A DNA stretch of 64,000 nucleotides from Flavobacterium antarcticum DSM 19726 (lineage in GTDB: Bacteria > Bacteroidota > Bacteroidia > Flavobacteriales > Flavobacteriaceae). Below the pieces are notes generated by a model that saw nothing but the letters and a program-made list of their open reading frames with translations, was not told where the DNA came from and ran no database searches. The position numbers and the translations under genes are program-made. Positions 27,203-36,339 of this stretch are shown here, piece by piece. Every line of letters begins with the position of its first letter. Position 1 is the stretch's first letter. Location of the stretch: NCBI RefSeq assembly GCF_000419685.1, contig NZ_ATTM01000001.1, positions 186,001 to 250,000 on the forward strand, written 5' to 3'.

Positions 27203-29665
27203 ATGTTTAAAAAAATACTATTTTTTGTTTCATTGTTAATTTGCTTTTCAACGATAGCGCAAACTTCCCATAGAAATTTGTCTAGTGAAAATTGGACGTT
27301 CAATAAGCAAAACGATGCTCAAAAGTACAAAGCTACTATTCCGGGAACGGTTCACACGGATTTATTTCAAAACAAACTAATTCCTGATCCATTTTTTGGT
27401 GCGAATGAAAAGCAACTGCAATGGATTGAACACGAAAATTGGGAATATGAAACGTACTTTCCACTTTCAAAAGTGGAATTTCAAAATCAAAATATCGATT
27501 TAGAATTTGACGGTTTAGATACGTATGCAACCGTGTACTTGAACGGGAAAGTAGTTTTGGAAGCCGATAATATGTTTCGGAAATGGGTTATTTCTGCTAA
27601 ATCATATTTGAAGAAAGACAATAATCATTTGAAAATCGTTTTTCATTCCACAGTGAAGAAAGGAAAAGAAGAAGCCGAAAAGTTACCGTATACTTTGCCT
27701 GAAAATGAACGAATTTTTGTGCGAAAAGCGCAATATCAATTTGGTTGGGATTGGGGACCGCGGTTTGTAACGGCAGGAATTTGGCGAAAAGTACAACTGA
27801 AATTTTGGAATTCAGCGAAGATCGAAAATGTTCGGTACGACCAAAAAGTATTGAATGCAGAGAAAGCTTTGCTGGATTTTATTTTTACAATTGAGGTTCA
27901 GAAAAGCGGTAAGTATCAGATTTATTTTGGCGCAAAGCAGTTTCATTTCAATTTAAAAAAAGGAATAAATACGGTTAAAATTCCAATTGAAATTAAGGAT
28001 CCAATTTTGTGGTGGAGTAATGGTTTGGGAATTCCCCATCAATATGCGTTTCACTTTCAATTGCAAAAAAACAATGAAAAGTTGGACGAAAAACAGTTGA
28101 AAATCGGATTACGAACGATCGAATTAATTCAGCAGAAAGACGATAAAGGAACAGGTTTTGCGTTTAAATTAAACGGTAAAATGGTTTATATGAAAGGGGC
28201 AAATTACATTCCACCCGATAGTTTTTTGCCAAGAGTTAAAGATTCAACATATAAATCATTAGTTGCAAACGCAAAGAAAGCGAATATGAATATGCTTCGC
28301 GTTTGGGGTGGTGGCGTTTATCCGGATGAAGCTTTCTATGATGCCTGCGATGCTAATGGAATTTTAGTTTGGCAAGATTTTATGTTTGCTTGTGCCATGT
28401 ATCCTGGCGATAAAAAGTTCATAAAAAATGTAAAACAAGAAGTAATTTATCAAGTAAATCGACTTCAAAATCATCCTAGTTTAGCGCTTTGGTGTGGTAA
28501 TAATGAGAATGATGAAGGTTGGCACAATTGGGGTTGGCAAAAACAACACAGTTACACAAAGTCGGATTCAATGCAAATTTGGAACGACTATAAAAAAGTA
28601 TTTCGCGAAGTAATTCCGAACACGTTAGATAGTTTAGTTTCGAAAGAAAAGAATGTGTATTGGTCTTCGTCGCCATCAATTGGTTGGGGACGAAAAGAAA
28701 GTATGACGCAAGGTGATTCGCATTATTGGGGCGTTTGGTGGGGAAAAGAACCTTTTGAAATCTATAAAACTAAAGTGCCACGTTTCATGAGTGAATACGG
28801 TTTTCAAAGTATGCCAAACATCGAAACTTTGAGAAAAGTAGTTCTTGAAACAGATTTGAATTTCAATTCTGAAGCCTTAAAAAACCATCAAAAACATCCA
28901 ATAGGTTACGAAACAATCCGAGAATATATGGAACGGGATTTTATAGTTCCAACAAAATTTGAAGATTATATTTATGTTTCGCAACTGCTGCAAGCTGATG
29001 GAATGAAAACGGCAATGGAAGCGCACCGAAGGGCAAAACCTTATAATATGGGAACTTTATATTGGCAATTTAATGATTGTTGGCCCGTAACTTCTTGGAG
29101 TTCGCTGGATTTTTACGGCAATTGGAAAGCGTTTCATTATCAAGCGAAACGAAGTTTTGAGAATCTATTAATTTCAGTAAATGAAGAAAATGAGTTCTAC
29201 AAAGTGTATTTGATCAACGATAATTTTGAAACATATTCCGATAAATTGACTTTAAAATTATTGTCTTTTGATGGAAAAATACTTTGGCAAAGTTCAAAGA
29301 AAATAAATGTAGAAGAAAATTCAAGTACAATCGTTTTTGAAATTGCCAAAGAAGATTTTTCAAAGTTTGATTTAAAAGAAGCTGTTTTAGACGTTCGGTT
29401 TAAAAATGCATCTTCAAATTATTATTTTGCAAAACCGAAAGATTTGCAATTGACAAAACCTACAATTCAAGTCGAACAGATTGATGACTTAACGATAGAA
29501 GTTTCTACAGATGTATTGGCGAAAGACGTTTATCTTTACTCAGAAAACGAAGTATTTTTTGATGATAATTATTTTGATTTGTTGCCAAATCAAAAGCGAA
29601 TCATTAAATTAAATAAGCCAGCTCGAAGCATAAAAATAAAGATAATATTTGATACTTTAAAATAG
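27203..29665 (+). CDS. Beta-mannosidase, GH2
   Basis: This exported enzyme (820 residues, signal peptide ending STIAQ near residue 20) removes the beta-1,4-mannose of the N-glycan core or of mannans. The GH2 sugar-binding (about 30-190), immunoglobulin-like (about 195-300) and TIM-barrel (about 300-640) domains are in order. The acid/base is Glu435 in GNNENDEGW and the nucleophile Glu531 in SEYGFQSMP. It begins 10 bp after cutC and is the last gene before a strong terminator. Together with the GH20 enzyme and glycosylasparaginase it fits stepwise removal of an N-glycan core. Confidence 0.94.
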   Translation: MFKKILFFVSLLICFSTIAQTSHRNLSSENWTFNKQNDAQKYKATIPGTVHTDLFQNKLIPDPFFGANEKQLQWIEHENWEYETYFPLSKVEFQNQNIDLEFDGLDTYATVYLNGKVVLEADNMFRKWVISAKSYLKKDNNHLKIVFHSTVKKGKEEAEKLPYTLPENERIFVRKAQYQFGWDWGPRFVTAGIWRKVQLKFWNSAKIENVRYDQKVLNAEKALLDFIFTIEVQKSGKYQIYFGAKQFHFNLKKGINTVKIPIEIKDPILWWSNGLGIPHQYAFHFQLQKNNEKLDEKQLKIGLRTIELIQQKDDKGTGFAFKLNGKMVYMKGANYIPPDSFLPRVKDSTYKSLVANAKKANMNMLRVWGGGVYPDEAFYDACDANGILVWQDFMFACAMYPGDKKFIKNVKQEVIYQVNRLQNHPSLALWCGNNENDEGWHNWGWQKQHSYTKSDSMQIWNDYKKVFREVIPNTLDSLVSKEKNVYWSSSPSIGWGRKESMTQGDSHYWGVWWGKEPFEIYKTKVPRFMSEYGFQSMPNIETLRKVVLETDLNFNSEALKNHQKHPIGYETIREYMERDFIVPTKFEDYIYVSQLLQADGMKTAMEAHRRAKPYNMGTLYWQFNDCWPVTSWSSLDFYGNWKAFHYQAKRSFENLLISVNEENEFYKVYLINDNFETYSDKLTLKLLSFDGKILWQSSKKINVEENSSTIVFEIAKEDFSKFDLKEAVLDVRFKNASSNYYFAKPKDLQLTKPTIQVEQIDDLTIEVSTDVLAKDVYLYSENEVFFDDNYFDLLPNQKRIIKLNKPARSIKIKIIFDTLK

Positions 29666-29666
29666 A

Positions 29667-29690
29667 AAACGCCTCAATTGAGGCGTTTTT
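29667..29690. terminator. Terminator after beta-mannosidase, shared with the convergent kinase
   Basis: AAAACGCCTC and GAGGCGTTTT form a 10-bp perfect stem around AATT. It has A residues on one side and T residues on the other, so it can act in both directions. It sits between two convergent genes. Confidence 0.9.
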
Positions 29691-29694
29691 GTAT

Positions 29695-30309
29695 CTAAAA
29701 TAATCCGTTGATTTCTGCATCAATTCGGTTGATAATCATTCCTAAATCTTCGGGATTGTCCACAAAATTAATATTGTCTACATCAATAATTAAAAGTTTT
29801 CCTTTATCATAAGTATGAATCCAAGCTTCGTAGCGTTCGTTTAACCGACTTAAATAATCGATGGAAATGGAGTTTTCGTATTCTCTTCCCCGTTTGTGAA
29901 TTTGACCCACTAAATTTGGAATTGAACTTCGCAGATAAATGAGTAAATCCGGAGCGCCAACAAGCCCTTCCATCAATTCAAAAAGTGAAGTGTAGTTTTC
30001 AAAATCCCGATTCGTCATCAATCCCATTGCGTGTAAATTTGGCGCAAAAATATGTGCATCTTCATAAATCGTCCGGTCTTGAATGATTTTCTTGCCACTT
30101 TCTCTAATTTGCAACACTTGGCGAAAGCGACTGTTCAAGAAATAAATTTGAAGATTAAAACTCCAACGCTCCATTTGATGGTAAAAATCATCTAAATACG
30201 GATTGTCTACCACGTCTTCAAAATGCGGTTCCCACTTAAAGTGTTTCGCTAATAATCGGGTTAAAGTGGTTTTTCCCGCACCTATATTTCCTGCTACTGC
30301 TATATGCAT
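29695..30309 (-). CDS. Deoxynucleoside kinase
   Basis: This 204-residue cytoplasmic kinase phosphorylates deoxynucleosides for salvage, using ATP. The P-loop GNIGAGKTT is at residues 7-15, the ERS/DR-type motif appears as IQDRTIYEDAHIFA, and the lid-type arginines follow in HKRGREYE. Length is usual for the Bacteroidetes dNK family. Its ATG overlaps the stop of the upstream exported protein by one base (TAATG), so the two are coupled in translation although no functional link is evident. Confidence 0.93.
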   Translation of the reverse strand: MHIAVAGNIGAGKTTLTRLLAKHFKWEPHFEDVVDNPYLDDFYHQMERWSFNLQIYFLNSRFRQVLQIRESGKKIIQDRTIYEDAHIFAPNLHAMGLMTNRDFENYTSLFELMEGLVGAPDLLIYLRSSIPNLVGQIHKRGREYENSISIDYLSRLNERYEAWIHTYDKGKLLIIDVDNINFVDNPEDLGMIINRIDAEINGLF

Positions 30310-31100
30310 TACGGTTTTGTGATTTTAAAATTGCTAATTCCTTGATTGGTAAAAATAGACAAAATTTGGTTTTTGAAGGTCAAACTTTTAAAGGTTTTAT
30401 CAATATTTTCTACCGAAGTAATTTTCATCGTATTTCGGTTGAAAATCAATACTTTTCCTTCTTTTTTATAAAAAATCTGTTCGTTGTCGCTGTATAAAAT
30501 CGAATCGAAATCAAATGCATAATCCAACTTCTTTATCGTTCCAAAAACGGAACATTGATACCAATTCTTGCTTTTGTCCATCCATTCAAAATAATTAAAA
30601 TCAGAATTGTAGAAAACAATCGCTTCTGAAAGTGGTGTGCCAACTGATTTTAAAGTCCCGTTTCCGGTATCGTATAAGTAAAGTTGGCTTGTAATTTCAT
30701 CAAAAACCCACAACTGATTTTGAGATGCAATTCCTATTTTACTTACTACTAAAGGTGTTTTTAATTCTGAAAATTTAATTTTTAAGGTCTCATTCAATTG
30801 ATTGTCTAACGTGATCGCGGTATTGAATCGTTCGTAAAATACAATGATTTTTAAGGGATTAAGTAAATCTACTTTCGTAATTTGGCCTAAAGCCAAATTT
30901 TTGTAGGTTTCCGAAATGTGGTCTTTGACTTTAAAAAGCGCATTGTCTTTGATGAAGTAAAGAAAATCAAATTTGTCGTAACCAATAAAAGTATCTGCAT
31001 TGATCGTAATTTCGTCAATCAATTCAGTAGTTTCTGATTCCGCTTGCGCAAAAACAAAAAAAGACGATAGTAAAAGAAAAAGCGTGATTTTCAATTTCAT
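30309..31100 (-). CDS. Exported protein of unknown function
   Basis: I do not recognise this protein. From MKLKITLFLLLSSFFVFAQ it has 263 residues and a clear signal peptide; a longer frame starting at 31157 would place 19 odd residues before it. The mature part is a chain of repeated beta-type segments with W or F pairs (QLWVFDEITSQLYLYDTGN; FNYFEWMDKSKNWYQ), which looks like a small beta-propeller. No enzymatic motif is seen. It is coupled to the deoxynucleoside kinase by a one-base overlap. Confidence 0.75.
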   Translation of the reverse strand: MKLKITLFLLLSSFFVFAQAESETTELIDEITINADTFIGYDKFDFLYFIKDNALFKVKDHISETYKNLALGQITKVDLLNPLKIIVFYERFNTAITLDNQLNETLKIKFSELKTPLVVSKIGIASQNQLWVFDEITSQLYLYDTGNGTLKSVGTPLSEAIVFYNSDFNYFEWMDKSKNWYQCSVFGTIKKLDYAFDFDSILYSDNEQIFYKKEGKVLIFNRNTMKITSVENIDKTFKSLTFKNQILSIFTNQGISNFKITKP

Positions 31101-31223
31101 AACCGCTAAAGTACGATTAAACCTTTGAATGTAAAAGAGGTTATAAATTATTAGCATGGTAATTGTGTAACAAATTTTCAGCTTTACAGTCTAATCTATA
31201 ATGTAATTCAAAAAAATAGTCTA

Positions 31224-32096
31224 ATGAACAAATCCATATTTACTTTCGCCTTTATGCTACTTGGAATTTTAAGTGTTTCCGCACAAAAAGAATTTCAAGG
31301 TTTAGCCGTTTACGAATCCAAAACGAGTACGTCTGATATGAGTAAACGGATGGACGACAACAAAGACATTACTCCGGAAATGAAGAAAATGATTGAAGAA
31401 CGGATGAAAGGCATGTTTGAAAAAACATTTGTTTTGAACTTTGATCGTTCCGCTTCTATTTACAAAGAAGAAGAAAAACTAGAAGCTCCAGGACAAAATG
31501 GTGGTATGCGAATGATGGCGTCTATGATGGGTGGCGGTGGAACGTACTATAAAAATGTCAAGGAAAAAATGTACAGTGTGGACAAGGAATTTATGGGTAA
31601 AGAATTCCTGATCAAAGACGCGCTTCCGCAATTAGAGTGGAAAATGGAATCCGAAACCAAGCAAGTTGGTGGTTATACGTGTTACAAAGCAACTGCAGTA
31701 AAACCAGTTGATGGTTCTGATTTTAGAAATTACCGTGCTAAAGGCGATGATAAAAAAGAAGACAAAAAAGAAGATAAGGCAAAAACAACGAATTTCATGG
31801 AGGATTTTGAAATGCCAAAAGAAGTTTTAATTACGGCTTGGTATACACCTGAAATTCCTGTGAATCAAGGACCAGAAGGCTATTGGGGTTTGCCAGGTTT
31901 GATATTAGAAGTGAACGATGGCAAAACGATTATCTTATGTTCAAAAGTAGTGATGAACACGAAAGAAAAAGCGGATATAAAAGCGCCAAAAGTGGGTAAA
32001 GAGGTTACTCAAAAAGGATACGACGAAATTGTCGCGGCAAAAATGAAGGAAATGCAAGAAATGGGTGGGGGAAGAAATATGCATTTTGGGCGATAA
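31224..32096 (+). CDS. GLPGLI family protein 1
   Basis: This 290-residue exported protein (signal peptide to SVSAQ, residue 21) carries the signature GLPGLI at residues 222-227 (YWGLPGLILEVNDGK). The family is confined to Bacteroidetes and has no known biochemical function; it is often near TonB receptors. Between residues 165 and 195 there is a Lys/Asp/Glu-rich insert (RAKGDDKKEDKKEDK). A conserved stretch is WKMESETKQVGGYTCYKAT, with one cysteine, followed by ITAWYTPEIPVNQGP. It is followed 16 bp later by a paralogue. Confidence 0.88.
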   Translation: MNKSIFTFAFMLLGILSVSAQKEFQGLAVYESKTSTSDMSKRMDDNKDITPEMKKMIEERMKGMFEKTFVLNFDRSASIYKEEEKLEAPGQNGGMRMMASMMGGGGTYYKNVKEKMYSVDKEFMGKEFLIKDALPQLEWKMESETKQVGGYTCYKATAVKPVDGSDFRNYRAKGDDKKEDKKEDKAKTTNFMEDFEMPKEVLITAWYTPEIPVNQGPEGYWGLPGLILEVNDGKTIILCSKVVMNTKEKADIKAPKVGKEVTQKGYDEIVAAKMKEMQEMGGGRNMHFGR

Positions 32097-32112
32097 TAAT
32101 TAAATAAAGAAA

Positions 32113-32937
32113 ATGAATTACTTATTAAGAAGTATAATTTTATTAGTGTTTATTCAAGTTAACCTTTTAAATGCTCAAGATTTTCAGGGCACTGCAATAT
32201 ATGAAGTAAAATTGATTGATGCTGTAGTTTCTACGTTAGATGATTCCACGTTGGATAAAGACAAAGCTGCTGCTTTGGCAGAAAGTATGAAAGTTTTTCA
32301 TAGCCGAAAAAGAACGTTCGTGCTCAATTTTAATAAAACTGAATCGGTTTACCAAGAAGAAGAACAATTAGAATTACCAACAGCTCCTACAAAAGGTATG
32401 GTGATAAAAATGGTCTCTTCAGGTTTTGGAAAAACATATAAGAACTTAGTAAAAAAGCAAGAGATAATTGAAAGAGATATGTTTTTGAAAGAATTTCTTG
32501 TCACTGAGCCATTGGTTTTAATAGATTGGAAATTAGAAAGCGAAACTAAAAAAATAGGTGATTATACGTGTTACAAAGCAACAGGAATTATCCCAATTTC
32601 TGAAGCTGAGGAAGAAGCTTATAATAAAAGAGTTCTTGAACAAGAGCAACGGAACTCGCTTATTTTAGGGATTGAAAAACTTCTGCCTCAGAATATAACA
32701 GTTTGGTACACTCCAGAAATTCCGGTTAATCATGGACCGGAAAATTTGTGGGGATTACCTGGTTTAATTTTAGAAGTGAATGATGGTAGAACAATTACTT
32801 TGTGCTCTAAAATAGTTCTGAATGCAAAGAATAATTTAAAGATAAATGCTCCAACGAAAGGAACTGTAATTTCTCAAAAAGACTATGATGATTTAGAACA
32901 GAAAAAATTAAGAGAGATGCGAGAGAGTAGAAGATAA
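32113..32937 (+). CDS. GLPGLI family protein 2
   Basis: This 274-residue exported protein (signal peptide to NAQD, about residue 22) is a paralogue of its upstream neighbour and carries GLPGLI at residues 214-219. The shared core is VLNFNKTESVYQEEEQLE, WKLESETKKIGDYTCYKAT, WYTPEIPVNHGPENLWG and TLCSKIVLNAK. It lacks the charged insert of paralogue 1. It ends 7 bp from the convergent response-regulator gene with no hairpin between them, so the mRNA ends of the two units probably overlap. Confidence 0.88.
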   Translation: MNYLLRSIILLVFIQVNLLNAQDFQGTAIYEVKLIDAVVSTLDDSTLDKDKAAALAESMKVFHSRKRTFVLNFNKTESVYQEEEQLELPTAPTKGMVIKMVSSGFGKTYKNLVKKQEIIERDMFLKEFLVTEPLVLIDWKLESETKKIGDYTCYKATGIIPISEAEEEAYNKRVLEQEQRNSLILGIEKLLPQNITVWYTPEIPVNHGPENLWGLPGLILEVNDGRTITLCSKIVLNAKNNLKINAPTKGTVISQKDYDDLEQKKLREMRESRR

Positions 32938-32944
32938 TTTACCG

Positions 32945-33625
32945 TTAGCAAATTAATTTATAGCCTTGACCGCGAACATTTATTATTTGAATGTTTGGGT
33001 CAAGGTTTAGTTTTTTACGCAATTTTGTAATGAAAACATCCATACTTCTGCCGTTGAAAAAATCATCGTTTCCCCAGATTTTTTTAAGCACGATGGATCG
33101 ATCTAGGATTTCATTTTTATTTTCAATTAAAAGTTGGAGCAATTCTGCTTCGCGATGTGTGAGTGTAATAATGAGATCGGAAAAATGTAATGTTTGTTTT
33201 GTGAAGCTAAAAGAATACTTACCGAGAATGCTTTTTTCTGCTGTTTTATCGGAATTAATTCGGCCTAAAAGAGAGTGGATTCTGACAATTAATTCTTCCA
33301 TACTGAATGGTTTCTTGAGGTAATCGTTTCCACCAGCATTAAAACCTTCCACAACATCTTGGGTTTGCGATTTCGCTGTTAGAAAAATAATTGGAATGTT
33401 CTTGTCCATTTTCCGAACATCTTTTGCCACAGAAAAACCGTCTTTTTTAGGCATCATCACATCCAATACTAAAATATCAAATTTCTGTTTTGAGAATAAA
33501 TCGAATGCATGTTCACCATTGACACAATGCGTGACTTCAAAGTTTCTGGTTTCCAAGCTTTCTTTGATGATTAAAGCCAATGCTGGTTCGTCTTCGGCTA
33601 AAAGTATTTTGATTTTAGTTGGCAT
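32945..33625 (-). CDS. Response regulator, OmpR family
   Basis: This 226-residue DNA-binding regulator has a receiver domain (1-120) with the phospho-acceptor Asp55 in LVLDVMMP, acidic residues E11-D12, and Lys in FLTAKSQ. A winged-helix trans_reg_C domain (about 130-226) follows, ending NIQIINVRGQGYKLIC. The gene overlaps the kinase gene by 11 bp, a cognate pair. A triple TTAAC motif at 35234-35259 in front of the kinase gene is a natural candidate for its own binding site. Confidence 0.94.
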   Translation of the reverse strand: MPTKIKILLAEDEPALALIIKESLETRNFEVTHCVNGEHAFDLFSKQKFDILVLDVMMPKKDGFSVAKDVRKMDKNIPIIFLTAKSQTQDVVEGFNAGGNDYLKKPFSMEELIVRIHSLLGRINSDKTAEKSILGKYSFSFTKQTLHFSDLIITLTHREAELLQLLIENKNEILDRSIVLKKIWGNDDFFNGRSMDVFITKLRKKLNLDPNIQIINVRGQGYKLIC

Positions 33626-35195
33626 TGTTCAGCGTGATTTTGAAAGTGGTTGTAGACAAATTGGGAACTAATTCTAAAGTCCCTCCGTGTTTCTCAATGA
33701 TTTTTTTAGCGTAAAAAAGACCAATTCCGAAACCTTTTACATCGTGAATATTTCCTTTTGGAATACGGTAAAATTGGTCAAAAATCTTTTCTTGTTGTGT
33801 TTTATCGATTCCCATTCCATTGTCTTCGACTGCTATTTCTAGTTGCTTAGCACTTTGAATTAAATCAATTGAAATGTTCGAACCGCCGTATTTTATGGCA
33901 TTGTCAAGTAAGTTGGAAATTGCATTTTCAAAATGAAAGGCATCTACTTCACAATTAATAATCTCTTGATTTGATGTGAAATGAATTTTCTTTTCAGAAG
34001 CCATTTGGTGCTTTTCAATATTGGATTTAATGAGCTCCACAATATTTAATTGCTCTTTATTAAGTATCAATTGGTCCGTATTTAAAGAAGCAGTTTCAAG
34101 CAATTTTTCCACCATGATTGCTAATTTATTGAGTTGCTGTGTGGAAATATCTAAATAGCGATTGGTTTTTTCCTTATCGTCAATTGCGTTGAAATTTTTA
34201 ATTCCTTCAATTGCGGTTGAAATTGTGGTGATTGGTGTTTTAAATTCGTGTGTGATATTGCTAATCAAATCGTTCTTAATTTCATCAATTTTTTTCTGCT
34301 TGTTGATTGTTCTTAAGAGATAAAGTAGACAGAAAATGATTGATAATGAAAGTAATAATGAAAGAATAATTTTTGTTATACTTCTTTTTAAAAGTAAAAT
34401 TGTAGGATCAGAAAATGAGATTTGTAATTTTTGTTCCGAAGGCAAATACGTGCTTCCAGAAACTGCTGACAAAGGTAAATCTGCCTTTTTATTATTTCTA
34501 AACTCAGCGAACAGCGTGTCTGCTTTAAAATGTTGAAAGCTGTAAACTACATTTATATTTTTTCGAACTAATTCTTTATCGAGTGCTATACTCACTTTTT
34601 TAAATTCAATGGAATCCTTTACCACTGAAAATATAACTTTGTTGACAAGATTTTTAAGCTTTGAAATACTATCTGTTGCTTTTTTTCCTTTTAAAACCTT
34701 AATAGATTTGATTTTATCAGGTTTTCCATTCAAAAAGTTTTTAGTTTGTAGCAGCAGGTTTGAAACATCACTTTTCGAACTATCTAAATCAGCTGATTTT
34801 AGGTCGGTTTTATGATCACTCTTAATTTCGATGGACGTAATCTTTATACCATCAGTTTTATATTTTAAGCTATCAGAATTATTTGTTCTAGCACCTGTGT
34901 TTACATCAAATTTAGATTTTTTAATTTTCTCAAAAACGGTATCTAATTTAATTTTATCAAAAAAATCCTCATCTATATTTTCAGATTCATCTCCGATAAA
35001 AGCCATGAAATCATTTTTGGAATCTTCTACATAATAGTATTCAATGCTGTTGTCAAAAGCAGTTTGTACTTCTTTAATTAGTTGGCTTTTATTCTCTCTA
35101 TAATTTTTTATGTTCCAAAAAATTTGTAACCCAATTGTTGCAAATACGGTTAGCGTGATTAATGTGAGAATGTATTTGTAATTTTTGGATTTCAT
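33615..35195 (-). CDS. Sensor histidine kinase
   Basis: This 526-residue inner-membrane kinase has an N-terminal helix (about 10-28), a long extracytoplasmic sensor region (about 30-270) rich in Lys/Asp, a second helix (about 272-295), and then HisKA with His316 in NITHEFKTPIT and a HATPase domain with the N box NAISNLLDNAIKYGG and glycine boxes DNGMGIDK and GFGIGLFYAKK. The sensor domain is unlike families I know. A -7 box (TACTTTTG) ends four bases before the ATG, so the transcript would be leaderless. The neighbouring GLPGLI and receptor genes suggest it watches the envelope or a substrate. Confidence 0.93.
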   Translation of the reverse strand: MKSKNYKYILTLITLTVFATIGLQIFWNIKNYRENKSQLIKEVQTAFDNSIEYYYVEDSKNDFMAFIGDESENIDEDFFDKIKLDTVFEKIKKSKFDVNTGARTNNSDSLKYKTDGIKITSIEIKSDHKTDLKSADLDSSKSDVSNLLLQTKNFLNGKPDKIKSIKVLKGKKATDSISKLKNLVNKVIFSVVKDSIEFKKVSIALDKELVRKNINVVYSFQHFKADTLFAEFRNNKKADLPLSAVSGSTYLPSEQKLQISFSDPTILLLKRSITKIILSLLLSLSIIFCLLYLLRTINKQKKIDEIKNDLISNITHEFKTPITTISTAIEGIKNFNAIDDKEKTNRYLDISTQQLNKLAIMVEKLLETASLNTDQLILNKEQLNIVELIKSNIEKHQMASEKKIHFTSNQEIINCEVDAFHFENAISNLLDNAIKYGGSNISIDLIQSAKQLEIAVEDNGMGIDKTQQEKIFDQFYRIPKGNIHDVKGFGIGLFYAKKIIEKHGGTLELVPNLSTTTFKITLNNAN

Positions 35196-35199
35196 TTTT

Positions 35200-35207
35200 C
35201 AAAAGTA
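35200..35207 (-). promoter_or_regulatory. -7 box of the histidine kinase gene (leaderless)
   Basis: On the minus strand this reads TACTTTTG, an exact TAnnTTTG box, ending four bases before the ATG at 35195. No TTTG is found at the right distance upstream, which suggests the promoter needs an activator. Confidence 0.55.
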
Positions 35208-35233
35208 AGGCGGAAAATTAGAAATATGGTGGT

Positions 35234-35259
35234 GTTAACAATCGTTAACTTTCATTAAC
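35234..35259. promoter_or_regulatory. Three TTAAC hexamers at 10-bp spacing, probable response-regulator site
   Basis: GTTAAC (35234-35239), GTTAAC (35244-35249) and ATTAAC (35254-35259) repeat at an exact 10-bp period, so they lie on one face of the helix. Measured from the expected start of kinase transcription they occupy about -39 to -64, the usual place for OmpR-type activators. Confidence 0.55.
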
Positions 35260-35378
35260 CCAAATCTCAATATAAAACCTCTTTATTTGCTTTGTTGTTC
35301 AGCATACCGTTATTTGAGTTAGTGACTAAAAGTTGAAATACAAAAAGATTAGTACAAGCTAGAAGATTCAGACGGCGA

Positions 35379-35464
35379 AGCTAGCCCCGATATGAGTGGA
35401 AAGCGCCCAGTAATCTCAGGGTTTAAGAGTATTGGGACTTGAAACGTTGGCGGGATTAAGCTCC
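35379..35464. repeat. Flavobacterial palindromic intergenic element (copy 2, divergent core)
   Basis: The ends GCTAGCCCCGAT (35380-35391) and GGCGGGATTAAGCTCC (35449-35464) match the ends of the element I know from Flavobacterium, and GAGTGGAAAGC and GAAACG match the inner parts. The core instead carries an imperfect stem CCCAGTAATCTC with GAGTATTGGG. It lies in the 304-bp gap between the kinase and GLPGLI protein 3, which otherwise holds the operator and no gene. Confidence 0.55.
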
Positions 35465-35499
35465 AAAAAAAAGAAGATTAACCTTAAAAGAAATATATT

Positions 35500-36321
35500 A
35501 TGAACAGATTGATTATTACATTGGTGTTATTGGCTTCGGCTACATTTTATGGACAGGAATTTCACGGAGTTGCGGTTTATGAGTCCAAACAGAACTTGAA
35601 AGATATGAAAATTGAAAGCAAGGATATGAACGACCAAATTTTGAAGGAAGTCATGGAAGACTTGAAAAAGCAATTTGAAAAAACATTTATTCTGAACTTT
35701 AATAAATATGAATCAACTTATCAGGAGGAGGTAAAATTAGACATTCCATCTAAAGGGCTTTCGATGCGGACTTCGGGTTCTAGTGATGATGAAGTGACGT
35801 ACAAGAATGTGAAAAGTAAACTAAAACTTGAAGAGAAAGAGTTTTTTGGAAAAGAATTTCTAATTGTCGATTCGCTAAAAGTTTACAATTGGGAATTGCA
35901 AAACGAAACTAAGAAAATTGGTAATTATACCTGCTACAAAGCGGTAAGTGTGAAGAAAGTAACCAAAGAAGATGTAGACGAATATGAAAAACAGAAAGAA
36001 AAACAAGAAACTTCTAAAACTTCTTTTTTTACAGTTATTGAACCAAGGGAACAAATCACAACGGTTTGGTACACGCCAGAAATCCCTATTAGTCAAGGTC
36101 CAGGTGAGTTATGGGGTTTGCCAGGTTTGATTTTGGAAGCAAGTTTTAATGATACAATTGTTTTATGTTCTAAAATTATTTTGAATCCAAAAAACAAAAC
36201 AGAAATTAAAATTCCAAAAAGAGGAAAAAGAGTAACAAAAAAGGAATTTGATAGTCTAATAAAAAAGCAGATGGAGAAAATGACCAATAAAGATGGCGTT
36301 ATTGAAATCCACATGAATTAA
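35500..36321 (+). CDS. GLPGLI family protein 3
   Basis: This 273-residue exported protein (signal peptide to FYGQE, about residue 19) has GLPGLI at residues 206-211 and the shared phrases TFILNFNKYESTYQEE, WELQNETKKIGNYTCYKAV and VWYTPEIPISQGP. It is a paralogue of the pair at 31224-32937. It starts the plus-strand set that continues 18 bp later with a TonB-receptor-like gene, the arrangement commonly seen for this family. A substrate-binding or assembly partner role is inference. Confidence 0.88.
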   Translation: MNRLIITLVLLASATFYGQEFHGVAVYESKQNLKDMKIESKDMNDQILKEVMEDLKKQFEKTFILNFNKYESTYQEEVKLDIPSKGLSMRTSGSSDDEVTYKNVKSKLKLEEKEFFGKEFLIVDSLKVYNWELQNETKKIGNYTCYKAVSVKKVTKEDVDEYEKQKEKQETSKTSFFTVIEPREQITTVWYTPEIPISQGPGELWGLPGLILEASFNDTIVLCSKIILNPKNKTEIKIPKRGKRVTKKEFDSLIKKQMEKMTNKDGVIEIHMN

Positions 36322-36339
36322 TAAATCAATATAAAATAG

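Noticed and set aside
31101..31157. A longer N-terminus for the exported protein at 30309-31100
   Set aside because: The extra 19 residues would precede and spoil a clear signal peptide; the downstream ATG is better.
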